Assembly: GCF_003201975.1 (NCBI RefSeq)
Contig: NZ_QJJQ01000013.1
Location: 84,830-148,829 of the forward strand
Length of the DNA stretch: 64,000 nt
Direction: 5' to 3'
Source of the DNA: Pseudogracilibacillus auburnensis
GTDB lineage: Bacteria; Bacillota; Bacilli; Bacillales; Amphibacillaceae
The position numbers and the translations under genes were made by a program. Every line of letters starts with the position of its first letter. Within the stretch, counting starts at the first letter, position 1. Below the pieces are notes generated by a model. That model ran no database searches. It was not told the origin of the DNA and saw only the letters and a program-made list of their open reading frames with translations. Positions 1 to 8,472 of the stretch are shown here, piece after piece.

Positions 1-1
1 T

Positions 2-715
2 TCAAATGAAATTGTCGCTAGTGAAAATAAATTTAATTGGGAAGAATATTCGAAAGTAGATGAAGAGTTTGCCGAAATGATAGAAGAGGAAGAGGGATCT
101 TTCGAATATTACACGCCAATGTTTGTCTTAAACAGCCCTGAAGATACGGACGCATTTGTGGAAGAGGTAACACCATTGTTGCCAGAGTTTTATACAGTAA
201 TCAGTGCTGCCGATCAATATGATAGCATTTCAGGGTCGATGGAATCCATGTCCAAACTATCAAAATATGTTTTAATTGTTGCAGTAATTGCAACGGTATT
301 AATCACTGGTTTAGTAGTTTTACTATTTCTGAGGGATCGAAAACGTGAATTGGGTATTTACTTATCCTTAGGAGAACGACGGGGCCGTGTTGTCGGGCAA
401 GTACTAATCGAAGTAATGGTTGTTGCGTTCATTGGTATTACTATATCCTTATTCAGCGGAAACCTCTTAGCTGGACAGATATCTGATACGCTGATGAAAG
501 CAGATGATAAAAATTCGTCTTTTGAAGATGTTATCTATTATAGTGAGATTCAAACAGATTTGACAACGGAAGACGTATTGGATTCTTATGAGGTAAACCT
601 TAATTCGAGTTATATTATAGGGTTCTATGTAATAGGTTTGTTAACTATTTTAATTTCAACGGTTATTCCATTAATTTATATTGTAAGGCTAAATCCGAAG
701 AAAATACTGATGTAA
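2..715 (+). CDS. FtsX-like ABC transporter permease, C-terminal part
   Basis: The reading frame is open from the first bases, so the gene starts outside the window. About 237 residues are visible: an acidic extracytoplasmic stretch, a membrane segment (VLIVAVIATVLITGLVVLLF), a basic turn with the LSLGERRG-type motif, a second hydrophobic segment, and a last one ending in LNPKKIL. This is the C-terminal half of the MacB/FtsX permease fold, with the conserved LGxxR coupling helix that contacts the ATPase. The ATPase follows after 15 bp and presumably pairs with it. Such pairs act in peptide or lipoprotein export or as sensor modules; the substrate is unknown. Family assignment is firm, function is inferred. 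Confidence 0.85.
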   Translation, partial: SNEIVASENKFNWEEYSKVDEEFAEMIEEEEGSFEYYTPMFVLNSPEDTDAFVEEVTPLLPEFYTVISAADQYDSISGSMESMSKLSKYVLIVAVIATVLITGLVVLLFLRDRKRELGIYLSLGERRGRVVGQVLIEVMVVAFIGITISLFSGNLLAGQISDTLMKADDKNSSFEDVIYYSEIQTDLTTEDVLDSYEVNLNSSYIIGFYVIGLLTILISTVIPLIYIVRLNPKKILM

Positions 716-730
716 TAGAGAGGTGAGATT

Positions 731-1402
731 ATGATATTAGAAGCGAAAGATTTAAGTTATTATTATCAAGATGGCGAGCAACGTCGTTATATTTTAAAAG
801 ATACATCTATCTCTTTTGAAAAAGGAAAATTTTATACCATTTTGGGGCAATCGGGTTCAGGTAAAACGACCTTGTTATCATTACTCAGTGCCTTAGATTC
901 GCCTCATGGTGGTGCAGTAATGTTTAAAGAAGAAGACATTAAAAAGATTGGCTACGAAAGATATCGACGCAATAACGTCGGGATTATCTTTCAAAGTTAT
1001 AATCTAATTCCAACCTTTACAGCTTTAGAAAATGTACTAGTTCCTATGTCGATTACCGAAAATGAAATTCCAGAAGATACAAAGAATGTAGCCTATAATT
1101 TACTAGATTACATCGGGATTGTAAAAAGTAAAGCAGATCGCCCCGTTAATAAACTTTCCGGTGGAGAGCAGCAGCGTGTAGCTATTGCCCGCGCACTGGC
1201 GACCAATGTGGAATTAATTCTTGCCGATGAGCCAACAGGAAATCTTGATGAAGAGATGGAACAGGAAATCATTGATATCTTTAAAAGATTGGCACATGAG
1301 CACGAGAAATGCGTCATTGTGGTAACACACTCTAATGAAATTGCTTTGCAGTCTGATCAGGCTTTCCATTTAAGGAAGGGTGTACTGTCTTCCTATGAGT
1401 GA
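731..1402 (+). CDS. ABC transporter ATP-binding protein (LolD/MacB type)
   Basis: A 223-residue nucleotide-binding subunit that would power the permease just upstream. Walker [10 protein letters not shown] is near residues 39-47, the Q-loop follows in [10 protein letters not shown], the signature LSGGEQQR is near residue 142, Walker [12 protein letters not shown] near 161, and the switch histidine lies in VVTHS near 199. The DEPTGNLD form is typical of the LolD/MacB/YvrO group that partners FtsX-like permeases. AGAGAGGTGA precedes the ATG. The 3' end overlaps the next gene by 8 bp, so the permease, ATPase and PASTA protein are probably co-translated. Confidence 0.93.
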   Translation: MILEAKDLSYYYQDGEQRRYILKDTSISFEKGKFYTILGQSGSGKTTLLSLLSALDSPHGGAVMFKEEDIKKIGYERYRRNNVGIIFQSYNLIPTFTALENVLVPMSITENEIPEDTKNVAYNLLDYIGIVKSKADRPVNKLSGGEQQRVAIARALATNVELILADEPTGNLDEEMEQEIIDIFKRLAHEHEKCVIVVTHSNEIALQSDQAFHLRKGVLSSYE

Positions 1403-2891
1403 CTTTTTATCAAAATTTAACAAAGACAAGTACCAAGACATGGTGAATGAACAAGAAGACAAACAGGTAAAAGATGAGAAAATAGAGAATCAAGAGAATA
1501 CAGAACCGCAGCAAAAGCAGGAAGAACAAGCTTCTGCTGCGGAAGAGAAAGAAGCAGTATCTAAGCGTGATACTCCGCTTAAGTCAAATCCTAATCCTGT
1601 CGCTTCTAGAAGTAGTCGCCGACAGGATGCGGAAGAAGAGGTTGAAATTGATTTAGATTATCAAAAGAAAAAGAGACGTCAGATGTGGCTGATTATTGCA
1701 GGATCTGTTTTAGCCTGTATGCTGATTTTCCTCATTTATCATAAGCTTGTCCATGTGAAGGTGGAAGATTTTGTGGACAAGCCTGTTGCAGATGCTCGCG
1801 CTTGGGCGAAAGAAAATGATGTGGAAATTGAGCTAGAACAAGAACATAGTATGGAACATGATGCAAATCAGATTATTTCGCAGAGTGTAGCTGCTGGAAA
1901 GAAAATACGTAAAGGGAAGACACTCGAATTAGTTAGTAGTTTAGGACCAGATCCAGAAGAGGTTATCCCACTTGCTGATTTTTCGAAAATGGATCGAGTA
2001 GAAGCAGAAGAGTGGATTGACGAGAATAAGGCGGAAAACCTGCAACTGGTCGCGGAGTATAGTGATGATATTAAAGATGGAAAATTTATTAAGTTTACCA
2101 TCAAAGACAGTGGAATTGATGAATCAGAATACCAACGTAAAGACAGTGCTGCCGTCTATTATTCAAAAGGGAAAGAAGTCTTCGAAAAGAATATCACCAT
2201 CCCTGATTTTACGGGAACTCCCAAAGAAGAAGTAGAAAAATGGGCAAAAACCAATGAAATTAAAATGAAGTACAAAGAGAAGGACTCTGACAGTGTCGAA
2301 GCAGGCCATATTATTAGTCAAAGCAAAAAAGCAGATGAAATGATTGCGAAAAGGGACAAGATGAAAGTTGTTGTATCTCTAGGTGAAGCCACAGTAGTTC
2401 CGAACTTTTGGGGACTGACAGCCGAGGAAGCTACTAGCAATTATCCAGATTTAGATGTGATAGTAAAGCATGTATTTAACGCAGATGCTCCTTATGGAAC
2501 ACTTATTTCCCAATCTGTTAAAGCTGATACAAAGTTAACGGAGAATGATAATAAAAGTGTGACAGTTACTTATTCGCAAGGTAGGCCTTATTTACATGAT
2601 TTTCGTGGGCAACTAGAAGGTGATTTGCCGAGATTATTTTATGAAGAATACCAATCAAAAGGTGCGAATATTAAATACTATGTTAAGTTTGTCGATGCAC
2701 CTGAGGTAAAGGGAACCGTGGTCGGTATGAGTAAATTTAATGAGTTTGTACCAATGACTTACACTGTAGAGATTAGAATTAGTAATAATGCTTCAGCACC
2801 TCCTAATCCACCAGATTTTTTCGATGATGAACCAGGTGGAGACGGAGGACCTGTAGAAATAGAAGAACCAGAGCAACCTATAGAAAAATAA
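1395..2891 (+). CDS. Membrane-anchored PASTA-repeat protein
   Basis: About 498 residues from the ATG at 1395, which overlaps the ATPase gene by 8 bp; a GTG at 1380 is possible but sits directly on the AAGGAAGGG ribosome site. Residues 1-95 are charged, Glu/Gln/Lys-rich and probably cytoplasmic. One membrane helix (MWLIIAGSVLACMLIFLIYH) lies near residues 97-116. Outside it are at least three PASTA-like units, recognisable by repeated GxxxxxA..W and IISQSxxAGxxI/KADxxI motifs followed by VVSLG-type ends. The tail is Pro/Asp/Glu-rich. PASTA repeats in PrkC/StkP kinases and PBP2x bind peptidoglycan, but no kinase or transpeptidase domain is present here. A role as wall sensor or partner of the ABC pair is inferred. 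Confidence 0.85.
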   Translation: MSDFLSKFNKDKYQDMVNEQEDKQVKDEKIENQENTEPQQKQEEQASAAEEKEAVSKRDTPLKSNPNPVASRSSRRQDAEEEVEIDLDYQKKKRRQMWLIIAGSVLACMLIFLIYHKLVHVKVEDFVDKPVADARAWAKENDVEIELEQEHSMEHDANQIISQSVAAGKKIRKGKTLELVSSLGPDPEEVIPLADFSKMDRVEAEEWIDENKAENLQLVAEYSDDIKDGKFIKFTIKDSGIDESEYQRKDSAAVYYSKGKEVFEKNITIPDFTGTPKEEVEKWAKTNEIKMKYKEKDSDSVEAGHIISQSKKADEMIAKRDKMKVVVSLGEATVVPNFWGLTAEEATSNYPDLDVIVKHVFNADAPYGTLISQSVKADTKLTENDNKSVTVTYSQGRPYLHDFRGQLEGDLPRLFYEEYQSKGANIKYYVKFVDAPEVKGTVVGMSKFNEFVPMTYTVEIRISNNASAPPNPPDFFDDEPGGDGGPVEIEEPEQPIEK

Positions 2892-3054
2892 GCATTATTC
2901 CAAGCGTGTATTCTGCACCTACAAATTCAACTTGATATTTTTTCTGAACAAAGATCTTATCCATTCTGCGATTGCTAGATTTTTCATTAGGTATAGAAGT
3001 AATTTTAGTAGTTACAGACCTAATAAAAAAAGCTTTTACTAATACTGGCATCCT

Positions 3055-3142
3055 TGTTAAGAGCACATTAAAAAAGAGTAAAGCAACCAGAAGGTGATTT
3101 CTATATTGTGTAGGGGTCATCTTCTTTAAATTCCATTGACAA
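3055..3142 (+). repeat. Terminator-like repeat, copy 1
   Basis: An AT-rich segment of about 85 bp that recurs, clearly related, at 4091-4175. It contains an imperfect hairpin: AGAAGGTGAT (3089-3098) pairs with GTCATCTTCT (3116-3125), followed by TTTAAATT. It lies about 200 bp after the PASTA gene and could end that transcript. Confidence 0.6.
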
Positions 3143-3379
3143 CGATTTTTGATGTAGGTCATATAATGCTTAATATTTACTTTTCAATTCGTTTAATGTG
3201 TTTTACAACTTACTTAAAGATTCTAAAAATAATACAAGTTTCAAAGTGAAATAATTATTTAATTTTCAGAATATTAATGTTATACATTTTTACAATAAAG
3301 GAAAGGAGACTCTAGTTAAGAAGGGATAAAACGGAGGATCTTTATAACCATTACAAAAGGAGGCATTAAAATAAACAAG
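3143..3379. other. AT-rich intergenic stretch before the secreted-protein gene
   Basis: This stretch probably holds the promoter of the secreted-protein gene, but no clear -35/-10 pair stands out. AAAGGAGG at 3356-3363 is a strong ribosome binding site. It lies 16 nt before the first ATG (3380) but 7 nt before an in-frame ATA at 3371. Confidence 0.4.
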
Positions 3380-4045
3380 ATGCTATTAAGATTTGTTATT
3401 GCTTTAATTTTGTTCGGTTTAGTTATAACACCTACTAGCATGGTACTAGCTGAAACAGAAGTTACACTGGATAAAGAACAAGAACCAATTAAGTTGTACT
3501 ATGAAGATTTTCTTAACGAGGAAGAATTAAACGAAAAGGTAACCGATGTATTAAAAGATGATTCAGTTTCCGGGGTTTTGGTTGTTCACAAAGAAGAGTA
3601 TCCAGATTTTTCACTTTCTAAATTCCCTGTTGGAACATGGAAACCTTATAAAAATGGACAAATTAGGTATAACGGTCCGAGAAGTGACACCTATAGTAGC
3701 ACTGTAAATGTTGTTGCTGGTGATCCAGGAATAACAATGGATCTAAAGTATTCTAGTACTCATTCTTCAACTTATTCCGGAAGCTTTGGATTAGATGCTG
3801 CTGTAGGCATAAGTGCTGCTGTTGGTTTTCCTGTTACCGGTTCTAATTCAGTATCACTCTCAGGTACTTATAAAGTCCCTTCAGAACATAATGGTAAAAC
3901 AGTTAAGAGAGCTACTCTTAGGGTAAAAGTTGTGTATGCTAATCATTCTTACACAGTTAGAAACAATAGTTATCCTAAAGGTAAAACAGGTACTGCAAAA
4001 AAACCTTATGGAGTCTACTATCAGAAAACTTTTACTTACAAGTAA
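3380..4045 (+). CDS. Secreted protein of unknown function
   Basis: 221 residues with a signal peptide: LLRFVIALILFGLVI is followed by small residues and a likely cut after VLA-E near residue 25. The mature N-terminus is acidic (residues 26-75). The rest is rich in Ser, Thr, Gly and Tyr, with a glycine/alanine segment near 135-150 (GLDAAVGISAAVGFPVTG) and a basic Tyr-rich end. No family was recognised and no LPxTG or lipobox is visible. The start is uncertain because the AAAGGAGG box is placed for an ATA codon at 3371, which would add Ile-Asn-Lys. The gene lies between two related terminator repeats and beside a PASTA gene fragment, which suggests local duplication or insertion. Confidence 0.7.
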   Translation: MLLRFVIALILFGLVITPTSMVLAETEVTLDKEQEPIKLYYEDFLNEEELNEKVTDVLKDDSVSGVLVVHKEEYPDFSLSKFPVGTWKPYKNGQIRYNGPRSDTYSSTVNVVAGDPGITMDLKYSSTHSSTYSGSFGLDAAVGISAAVGFPVTGSNSVSLSGTYKVPSEHNGKTVKRATLRVKVVYANHSYTVRNNSYPKGKTGTAKKPYGVYYQKTFTYK

Positions 4046-4051
4046 TTTAGG

Positions 4052-4087
4052 GATCAGCCTGTTTCAGAAACCCGCGCTTGGGCGAAG
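4052..4087 (+). pseudogene. Fragment of a PASTA-domain gene
   Basis: Twelve codons read DQPVSETRAWAK and match DKPVADARAWAK of the PASTA protein encoded at 1395-2891 (DNA near 1774-1815). The similarity is also clear in the DNA, including an identical CGCGCTTGGGCGAA. The rest of that gene is absent here, so this is a relic of a second, deleted copy. Confidence 0.6.
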
Positions 4088-4090
4088 GTA

Positions 4091-4175
4091 GTCAAGTCAC
4101 ATTTAAAAATGAGTTAAGCACAGAAGATGATTTCTATATTGAATAGGGATCATCTTCTTTTAATTCCACTGATAA
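4091..4175 (+). terminator. Terminator-like repeat, copy 2
   Basis: AGAAGATGAT (4122-4131) pairs perfectly with ATCATCTTCT (4149-4158) around a 17-nt loop and is followed by TTTTAATT. The whole segment is related to copy 1 at 3055-3142. It probably ends the secreted-protein transcript. Confidence 0.65.
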
Positions 4176-4488
4176 ATAAGCGAAGGTAGCAATCCTGTAG
4201 AGATTTCCTCCACAATTATAAAACATAACTATTTTTGAATGAACACCTTAACAGTTTGATATCGATTGATACTTGAAACTAATGGATTCCTTCTATGGCA
4301 AGGAAAGAAATATTTACGCAAGGACTTTGGCTTTCTAGATGAAACGAAGCTAAGAAACTAAAAAAGCCCCTATACAGCTACGGCCATCTATTTGCGCATG
4401 AACAGTTGACAAATCAACTATTTAAAGACATAATTTAATTAATGAATAAAAACATGAAAATATTCACAATAAATTGGAGGCTGTTAGA
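4176..4488. other. Intergenic stretch with a possible recombinase relic
   Basis: No intact gene is present. At 4370-4438 on the plus strand, a 22-codon stretch ending in TAA begins LYSYGHLFAHEQ. It resembles the tail after the catalytic tyrosine of phage-type tyrosine recombinases (YxHL). Nothing upstream keeps that frame, so this is at most a relic. GGAGG at 4476-4480 belongs to the next gene. Confidence 0.25.
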
Positions 4489-5076
4489 ATGGCTAAAGGG
4501 CCAAAGGGTTTTACAGAGGCAGAAAAAGATAATTTGCGAACGAAACTCTGTATAGCATGTGAGCGAAGCTGGGCATTGCACGGGTACAAAAAAACAAGTA
4601 TAGGTGAATTGACCGCCAAAATTGGAATATCAACAGGGGCGTTTTATATGTTGTATTCGTCTAAGGAAGATTTGTTTTGCGATAGTTTAGAACGGGTACA
4701 AAGTCGATTAAAAAACCGATTACGAGATATTATTTGTCAAGACGGTGGCAAAGAGGGATTTACCAAAGCAATGAAATGGCATTTTGAAGAATATGATCGC
4801 TATCCATTTCTATACGATTGTGGTACACCTGATTTTTTATCTTTTCTAAATAAATTGCCAAAAGAACGAGTAGAAAAACTAAAATTTGATAGTGCAGCAT
4901 TTTTTGATGAAACAATGGAACTTGCTAATCTTACGCTAAAAGTTCAAAAGGAAAAAGCGCATGCTTTAATTGGCACCTTACTGTATACGGTGACCATAAA
5001 AGACAAGTTAGACTACGATCATTTTGAAGTATTCGACTTTCTCCTAGACAGTGTTGTAGATAAGCTGTTTGAGTAA
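4489..5076 (+). CDS. TetR/AcrR-family transcriptional regulator
   Basis: 195 residues from the ATG at 4489, chosen because GGAGG (4476-4480) sits 8 nt upstream. The N-terminal domain (about residues 12-60) has the TetR helix-turn-helix: YKKTSIGELTAKIGISTGAFYMLYSSKEDLF, with the usual GAFYxxYxSKEDLF recognition region. Residues 65-195 form a divergent ligand-binding and dimerisation domain. Two small membrane-protein genes follow in the same direction, so it probably controls them, itself, or both. The ligand is unknown. Confidence 0.9.
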   Translation: MAKGPKGFTEAEKDNLRTKLCIACERSWALHGYKKTSIGELTAKIGISTGAFYMLYSSKEDLFCDSLERVQSRLKNRLRDIICQDGGKEGFTKAMKWHFEEYDRYPFLYDCGTPDFLSFLNKLPKERVEKLKFDSAAFFDETMELANLTLKVQKEKAHALIGTLLYTVTIKDKLDYDHFEVFDFLLDSVVDKLFE

Positions 5077-5121
5077 GTAAAACCGATCAGGGAATATTTT
5101 TGAATAAAGGAGGTGGAAAAT

Positions 5122-5346
5122 ATGAATTTGCCAATCCCAGATTTTGTTCCGGTTTTCAGTCCAGATACAATACTGACCATATCGATCGTATTATTAATTA
5201 TTGGTGTATGTCTTGTCGGTGTGGGACTTCTGATGTTGTTTTTGTACAAACGAAAAAACAAAAAAGTAATTGTTCCATGGATTTGCACGGGTGCAGGTCT
5301 ATTACTCGCGATAAATCACGGAATACAACTACTATTCCGTTTGTAG
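5122..5346 (+). CDS. Small membrane protein
   Basis: 74 residues from the ATG at 5122, 8 nt after AAAGGAGG. Two hydrophobic segments, around residues 16-40 (TILTISIVLLIIGVCLVGVG) and 51-70, are separated by the basic loop KRKNKKV. No family was recognised. It lies 45 bp after the TetR gene and 12 bp before the next small gene, so the three probably form one transcript. It may be a target of the regulator. Confidence 0.65.
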   Translation: MNLPIPDFVPVFSPDTILTISIVLLIIGVCLVGVGLLMLFLYKRKNKKVIVPWICTGAGLLLAINHGIQLLFRL

Positions 5347-5358
5347 GAGGGATGAACA

Positions 5359-5592
5359 GTGATTAAAAAACTCAATCAGACATGCCAAAAGTTTAATGAC
5401 GCTCTTGGCATTTCCATTAAATTGCCGGAACCAAAAAAGGGCACGTTAAAAGCCGCTTCCACTTATAGCTTTGTTGTTGGAACAGGGTTAGTAGCCGCTA
5501 GCATCATATTTGAACAAAAGTGGTGTGCTGCTGCAGGCGGATTAAGTATTGTGAACAGCATTGTATTAAGACGAGAAGCGAAAGAAAAATAA
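5359..5592 (+). CDS. Small hypothetical membrane-associated protein
   Basis: 77 residues from a GTG at 5359, supported by GGAGGG at 5346-5351 with a 7-nt gap. A basic N-terminal third with proline and lysine is followed by a moderately hydrophobic region (about residues 32-68, FVVGTGLVAASIIF, then AAAGGLSIVNSIVL) and a charged end REAKEK. The family is unknown. It is the last gene of the TetR group. Confidence 0.6.
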   Translation: MIKKLNQTCQKFNDALGISIKLPEPKKGTLKAASTYSFVVGTGLVAASIIFEQKWCAAAGGLSIVNSIVLRREAKEK

Positions 5593-6032
5593 GCAAGTGT
5601 GTAAAACGATGTTACCAGCCAGAAAAAAACTTTTATTAAATCCTTCTTTCCTCTTAAAATACAAAAGTTTCATTCCCCACTTTTGTGGTGTTTATGCGTA
5701 TTTTTAAGATTTGATCCTCACTTTAATAGTATAAAACCGACTGAAATTAGGATCTGATGTTTGAGGTTAAAATTTTTGAACTTTTTCAGTGGCCTCCTAT
5801 TGGTCTTTAAGACAACCAAAACTTAAAAAATGATTAAATACGCATTTCAATTGACAATGTTGGACTTTAATATCCCTGATTAGTTTTTCTATATTTTTTG
5901 TCTAGATCAAATAACTCTTAGAGTTTTTGGTCTTTTTTGTATTTTCTTCTTTTTTTATCTGCAAAACGTCCTCTGTCGTGCTAGTTATACAAAAAGATAA
6001 GAATCTCATCAGACAGAAAGGAGGAGATAAAG
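5593..6032. other. Intergenic region without a recognised gene
   Basis: About 440 bp, AT-rich. ACAAAAGT and ACTTTTGT around 5661-5686 form an 8-bp hairpin with a short loop that may end the TetR transcript, though no clear T-run follows. No convincing coding potential was seen. Confidence 0.4.
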
Positions 6033-6406
6033 ATGATGAATTTTTCTACGTTACTCGCTTACGAAAGAATGCGGTTGTACGTAAACTTGAAACATTCACA
6101 TTACAGAGAGAAAAAGTGGTATAGTTACAAACCAATCGTCTTTTAGTTAGCCTTCCCATTACTTTACGGAGCTATATCACTAATAAGAGGAATGTATGAT
6201 GGATTCTATCCTTATTTCTTTCTAAATCCGAATGGTCATATTCCTGATGGAGTTCGTAGCTATGCTAATGTAGGTTTGGTATAGTAGGTTTCGCTTTTGT
6301 GTATTGCATGCTTGGTTTTCTGCTAAGATTAATAAACAGAGTTATTTTTAGATGTAAAAACACAAAGTACCTGCAAAATAATAAAAGGTTATGTGATATG
6401 AACTAA
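6033..6406 (+). pseudogene. Broken Pr6Pr/FAR-17a-like membrane protein gene
   Basis: An ATG at 6033 follows AAAGGAGGA (6018-6026). The frame reads to KKWYSYKPIVF, meets TAG at 6144-6146, continues as LAFPLLYGAISLIRGMYDGF and YPYFFLNPNG, then needs a frameshift near 6280 to continue as VGFAFVYCMLGFLLRLINR before TAA at 6404. The LxYxxxxLIRG...YPYxFL pattern and final hydrophobic helix match the C-terminal part of Pr6Pr-family membrane proteins. An internal stop, a frameshift and loss of most N-terminal helices mark it as decayed. The family call is from memory of the motif and is moderate. Confidence 0.5.
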
Positions 6407-6770
6407 AAAAATAGTATCACCTTATTTTTAACTTGCTAATATGAGTTCACTGTTTTTCTACAATTCGGCGACTTAGTTGAAAAAGAAAAACAAAAGGATA
6501 ATCTCCAATTTTATGGAAGTTAAACTTTTGTTACTAATTTCATCATTCATTTTTTGTGTTCGTCTTAAACATATCCCCTAAATAGTCATCATATTATTTT
6601 AAAAAAAGAATTTCATTTCATCACTAAGTTTATTAATTTGAATCATGTTATATATAGTTGAGAAGAAATATGATAATTTTAAAATGATAAAATTTATATC
6701 AAATGGACATTCCTAAGAAATAATGTATGTTACAATTTAGATAAAATATGATGTGCGGAGGGATCTCATT
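6407..6770. other. AT-rich intergenic stretch
   Basis: No gene was seen. It probably holds the promoter of the small membrane-protein gene at 6771; CGGAGGGA (6756-6763) is that gene's ribosome binding site. Confidence 0.4.
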
Positions 6771-6959
6771 ATGCCTACAGAGTTTATAACAATTACAACT
6801 ATATTATCTATCATTATATGGATTGCCGTGTCTCGGGAAGCCGTTAAATCTACGGAAAAGATAAACTGGAGAAAAATGATAACGTTACTATCTGCAGGAA
6901 CCCTGTCAACGTTAGTGACAACCATTGCACTTTTTCAAAGCCTCTCCTTCTTCCATTAA
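6771..6959 (+). CDS. Small two-helix membrane protein
   Basis: 62 residues from the ATG at 6771, with CGGAGGGA 7 nt upstream. Two hydrophobic segments, near residues 5-22 (FITITTILSIIIWIAV) and 37-57, flank a charged loop (SREAVKSTEKINWRK). The family was not recognised. It stands alone between the broken gene and the oxidase, and the strong ribosome site argues that it is real. Confidence 0.55.
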   Translation: MPTEFITITTILSIIIWIAVSREAVKSTEKINWRKMITLLSAGTLSTLVTTIALFQSLSFFH

Positions 6960-7087
6960 CGGACGTGATTGTGAAAAAACAGCTTGTAACATTAAAAAGG
7001 TACAGATTTAATTCTGTGCCTATTCTTTATATATAATGAAGAGTAAGTTATTAAATAGAAAGTTACTTACGTATTGGAGGGCTTATT

Positions 7088-8218
7088 ATGCATTATGATC
7101 ATATTATAGTAGGTGCAGGTTCAATGGGGATGGCTGCAGGTTATTATTTGGCACGGGAAGGGAAAAAAACTCTCTTATTAGATGCTTTTCAACCTCCACA
7201 CGATAAAGGCAGTCATCATGGAGATACAAGACTCATTCGCTTCGCCTATGGAGAAGGTGCACGCTATGTTCCTTTTGTATTACGGGCTAAGGAGTTATGG
7301 GAAGAGCTAGAAACATTAACAGATAAGAAAGTTTTCCATCGTGTCGGTATTTTAAACTTTACCCCTAAAGATGATCCATATATGGACAATATTATACAAA
7401 GCTCTAAACAATATAATTTACCGGTTGAATTGTTAACACCAAAGGAAGCAAATAAACGTTGGAAAGGGATTCACCTTACAAAAGATATGACATCTTGTTT
7501 TGAACCAACTTCTGGAGTATTAATGACTCAAAATATTATTGAAGCATATTATGAGTTAGCAATGAAGGCAGGAGCCGAAGTCATAGGAAATAATCGAGTT
7601 GTTAAAATCGAACCTGTTAAACATATTGTAAAAATAACAACGGAAAATGGTGATACTTTCACAGCAGACTCAATTATTTTGTCAGTAGGAGCATGGTCTA
7701 AACAAATTATGAACGATTTGCAAGCCGATTTACCTATTACTCCAATTCGCAAAACATTTGCATGGTATGAAGTAGTTGAATCGATTTATGATGATTCCAA
7801 TTTTCCTGGTTTTACATATACAGATGGAGAGAAAACTTATTATGGCTTCCCGAGTATCGATAGAGCTGGCTTAAAAATCGGACGCCATGATTTAGGGGAT
7901 GAAGTAAATCCCGATGAAGAAAAAGCCCCATTTGGTAGTGTGGAAGGGGATCAGGAAGATTTAGACCTGTTTTTAAAAACCTTTATGCCAAAAGTTGGAA
8001 AACTGAAATACGGAAAAACATGTATGTACACGATGACACCTGATAAAGACTTTATCATCGATCTACTTCCTAACCATCCGAACATCGCAATTGCTGCAGG
8101 CTTTTCAGGTCACGGATTCAAGTTTGCTAGCGCAGTAGGTGAAGCATTAAAAGATTTATTATTAATGGGAAAGCCCAAAATTGATTTATCTCCTTTTTCT
8201 ATCAAACGCTTTACGTAA
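7088..8218 (+). CDS. solA: Monomeric sarcosine oxidase / N-methyl-L-tryptophan oxidase family
   Basis: A 376-residue flavoprotein of the DAO family that oxidatively demethylates N-methyl amino acids, giving formaldehyde, hydrogen peroxide and the free amino acid. The FAD dinucleotide-binding motif IIVGAGSMGMAAG is at residues 6-18. The N-terminal motif SHHGDTRLIRFAYGEG matches monomeric sarcosine oxidase and SolA. The C-terminal TCMYTMTPDKDFIID contains Cys-312, aligning with the cysteine that covalently carries FAD in this family. FSGHGFKF near the end is also conserved. Length is normal and TTGGAGGG precedes the ATG. Sarcosine versus N-methyltryptophan as substrate cannot be settled by reading, so the symbol names the family. 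Confidence 0.88.
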   Translation: MHYDHIIVGAGSMGMAAGYYLAREGKKTLLLDAFQPPHDKGSHHGDTRLIRFAYGEGARYVPFVLRAKELWEELETLTDKKVFHRVGILNFTPKDDPYMDNIIQSSKQYNLPVELLTPKEANKRWKGIHLTKDMTSCFEPTSGVLMTQNIIEAYYELAMKAGAEVIGNNRVVKIEPVKHIVKITTENGDTFTADSIILSVGAWSKQIMNDLQADLPITPIRKTFAWYEVVESIYDDSNFPGFTYTDGEKTYYGFPSIDRAGLKIGRHDLGDEVNPDEEKAPFGSVEGDQEDLDLFLKTFMPKVGKLKYGKTCMYTMTPDKDFIIDLLPNHPNIAIAAGFSGHGFKFASAVGEALKDLLLMGKPKIDLSPFSIKRFT

Positions 8219-8410
8219 AATAAAATTATTTTTAAGGAATGTAGACAATTTCCTTTGATCTTAATTGAAATGGGATTCACTAGTACATGTCATAATTTCA
8301 CCCTTGCCACTACTGAAAGATCTTGTGAATTCCATTTTCGTCAGTTTTTAAAGTTATTTTTGAAGCTGCCAGAAAGTCATTGTTAGCTGATTTTCTAATG
8401 CTAGTTTCTC
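8219..8410. other. Intergenic region after the oxidase
   Basis: A weak AAGGAA/TTTCCTT hairpin lies near 8234-8256 and might end the oxidase transcript. Nothing else was recognised. Confidence 0.35.
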
Positions 8411-8450
8411 ATGAAAAAACCCCTTCCCTATTTTCTTGGAAAGAGGCTGT
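8411..8450 (-). terminator. Intrinsic terminator behind the rpsI fragment
   Basis: Read on the minus strand, CCTCTTTCC pairs with GGGAAGGGG and is followed by TTTTTT. Position and general shape match the terminator after intact rpsI at 10046-10084. Confidence 0.7.
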
Positions 8451-8472
8451 AAACATTGATATAAAGCTAATA

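Noticed and set aside
2878..3162. 94-codon minus-strand frame after the PASTA gene
   Set aside because: It runs through the terminator repeat, has no ribosome site and no family resemblance.
5927..6124. 65-codon plus-strand frame
   Set aside because: It reads across the ribosome site and start of the broken gene at 6033 in another frame and begins in a T-rich run.
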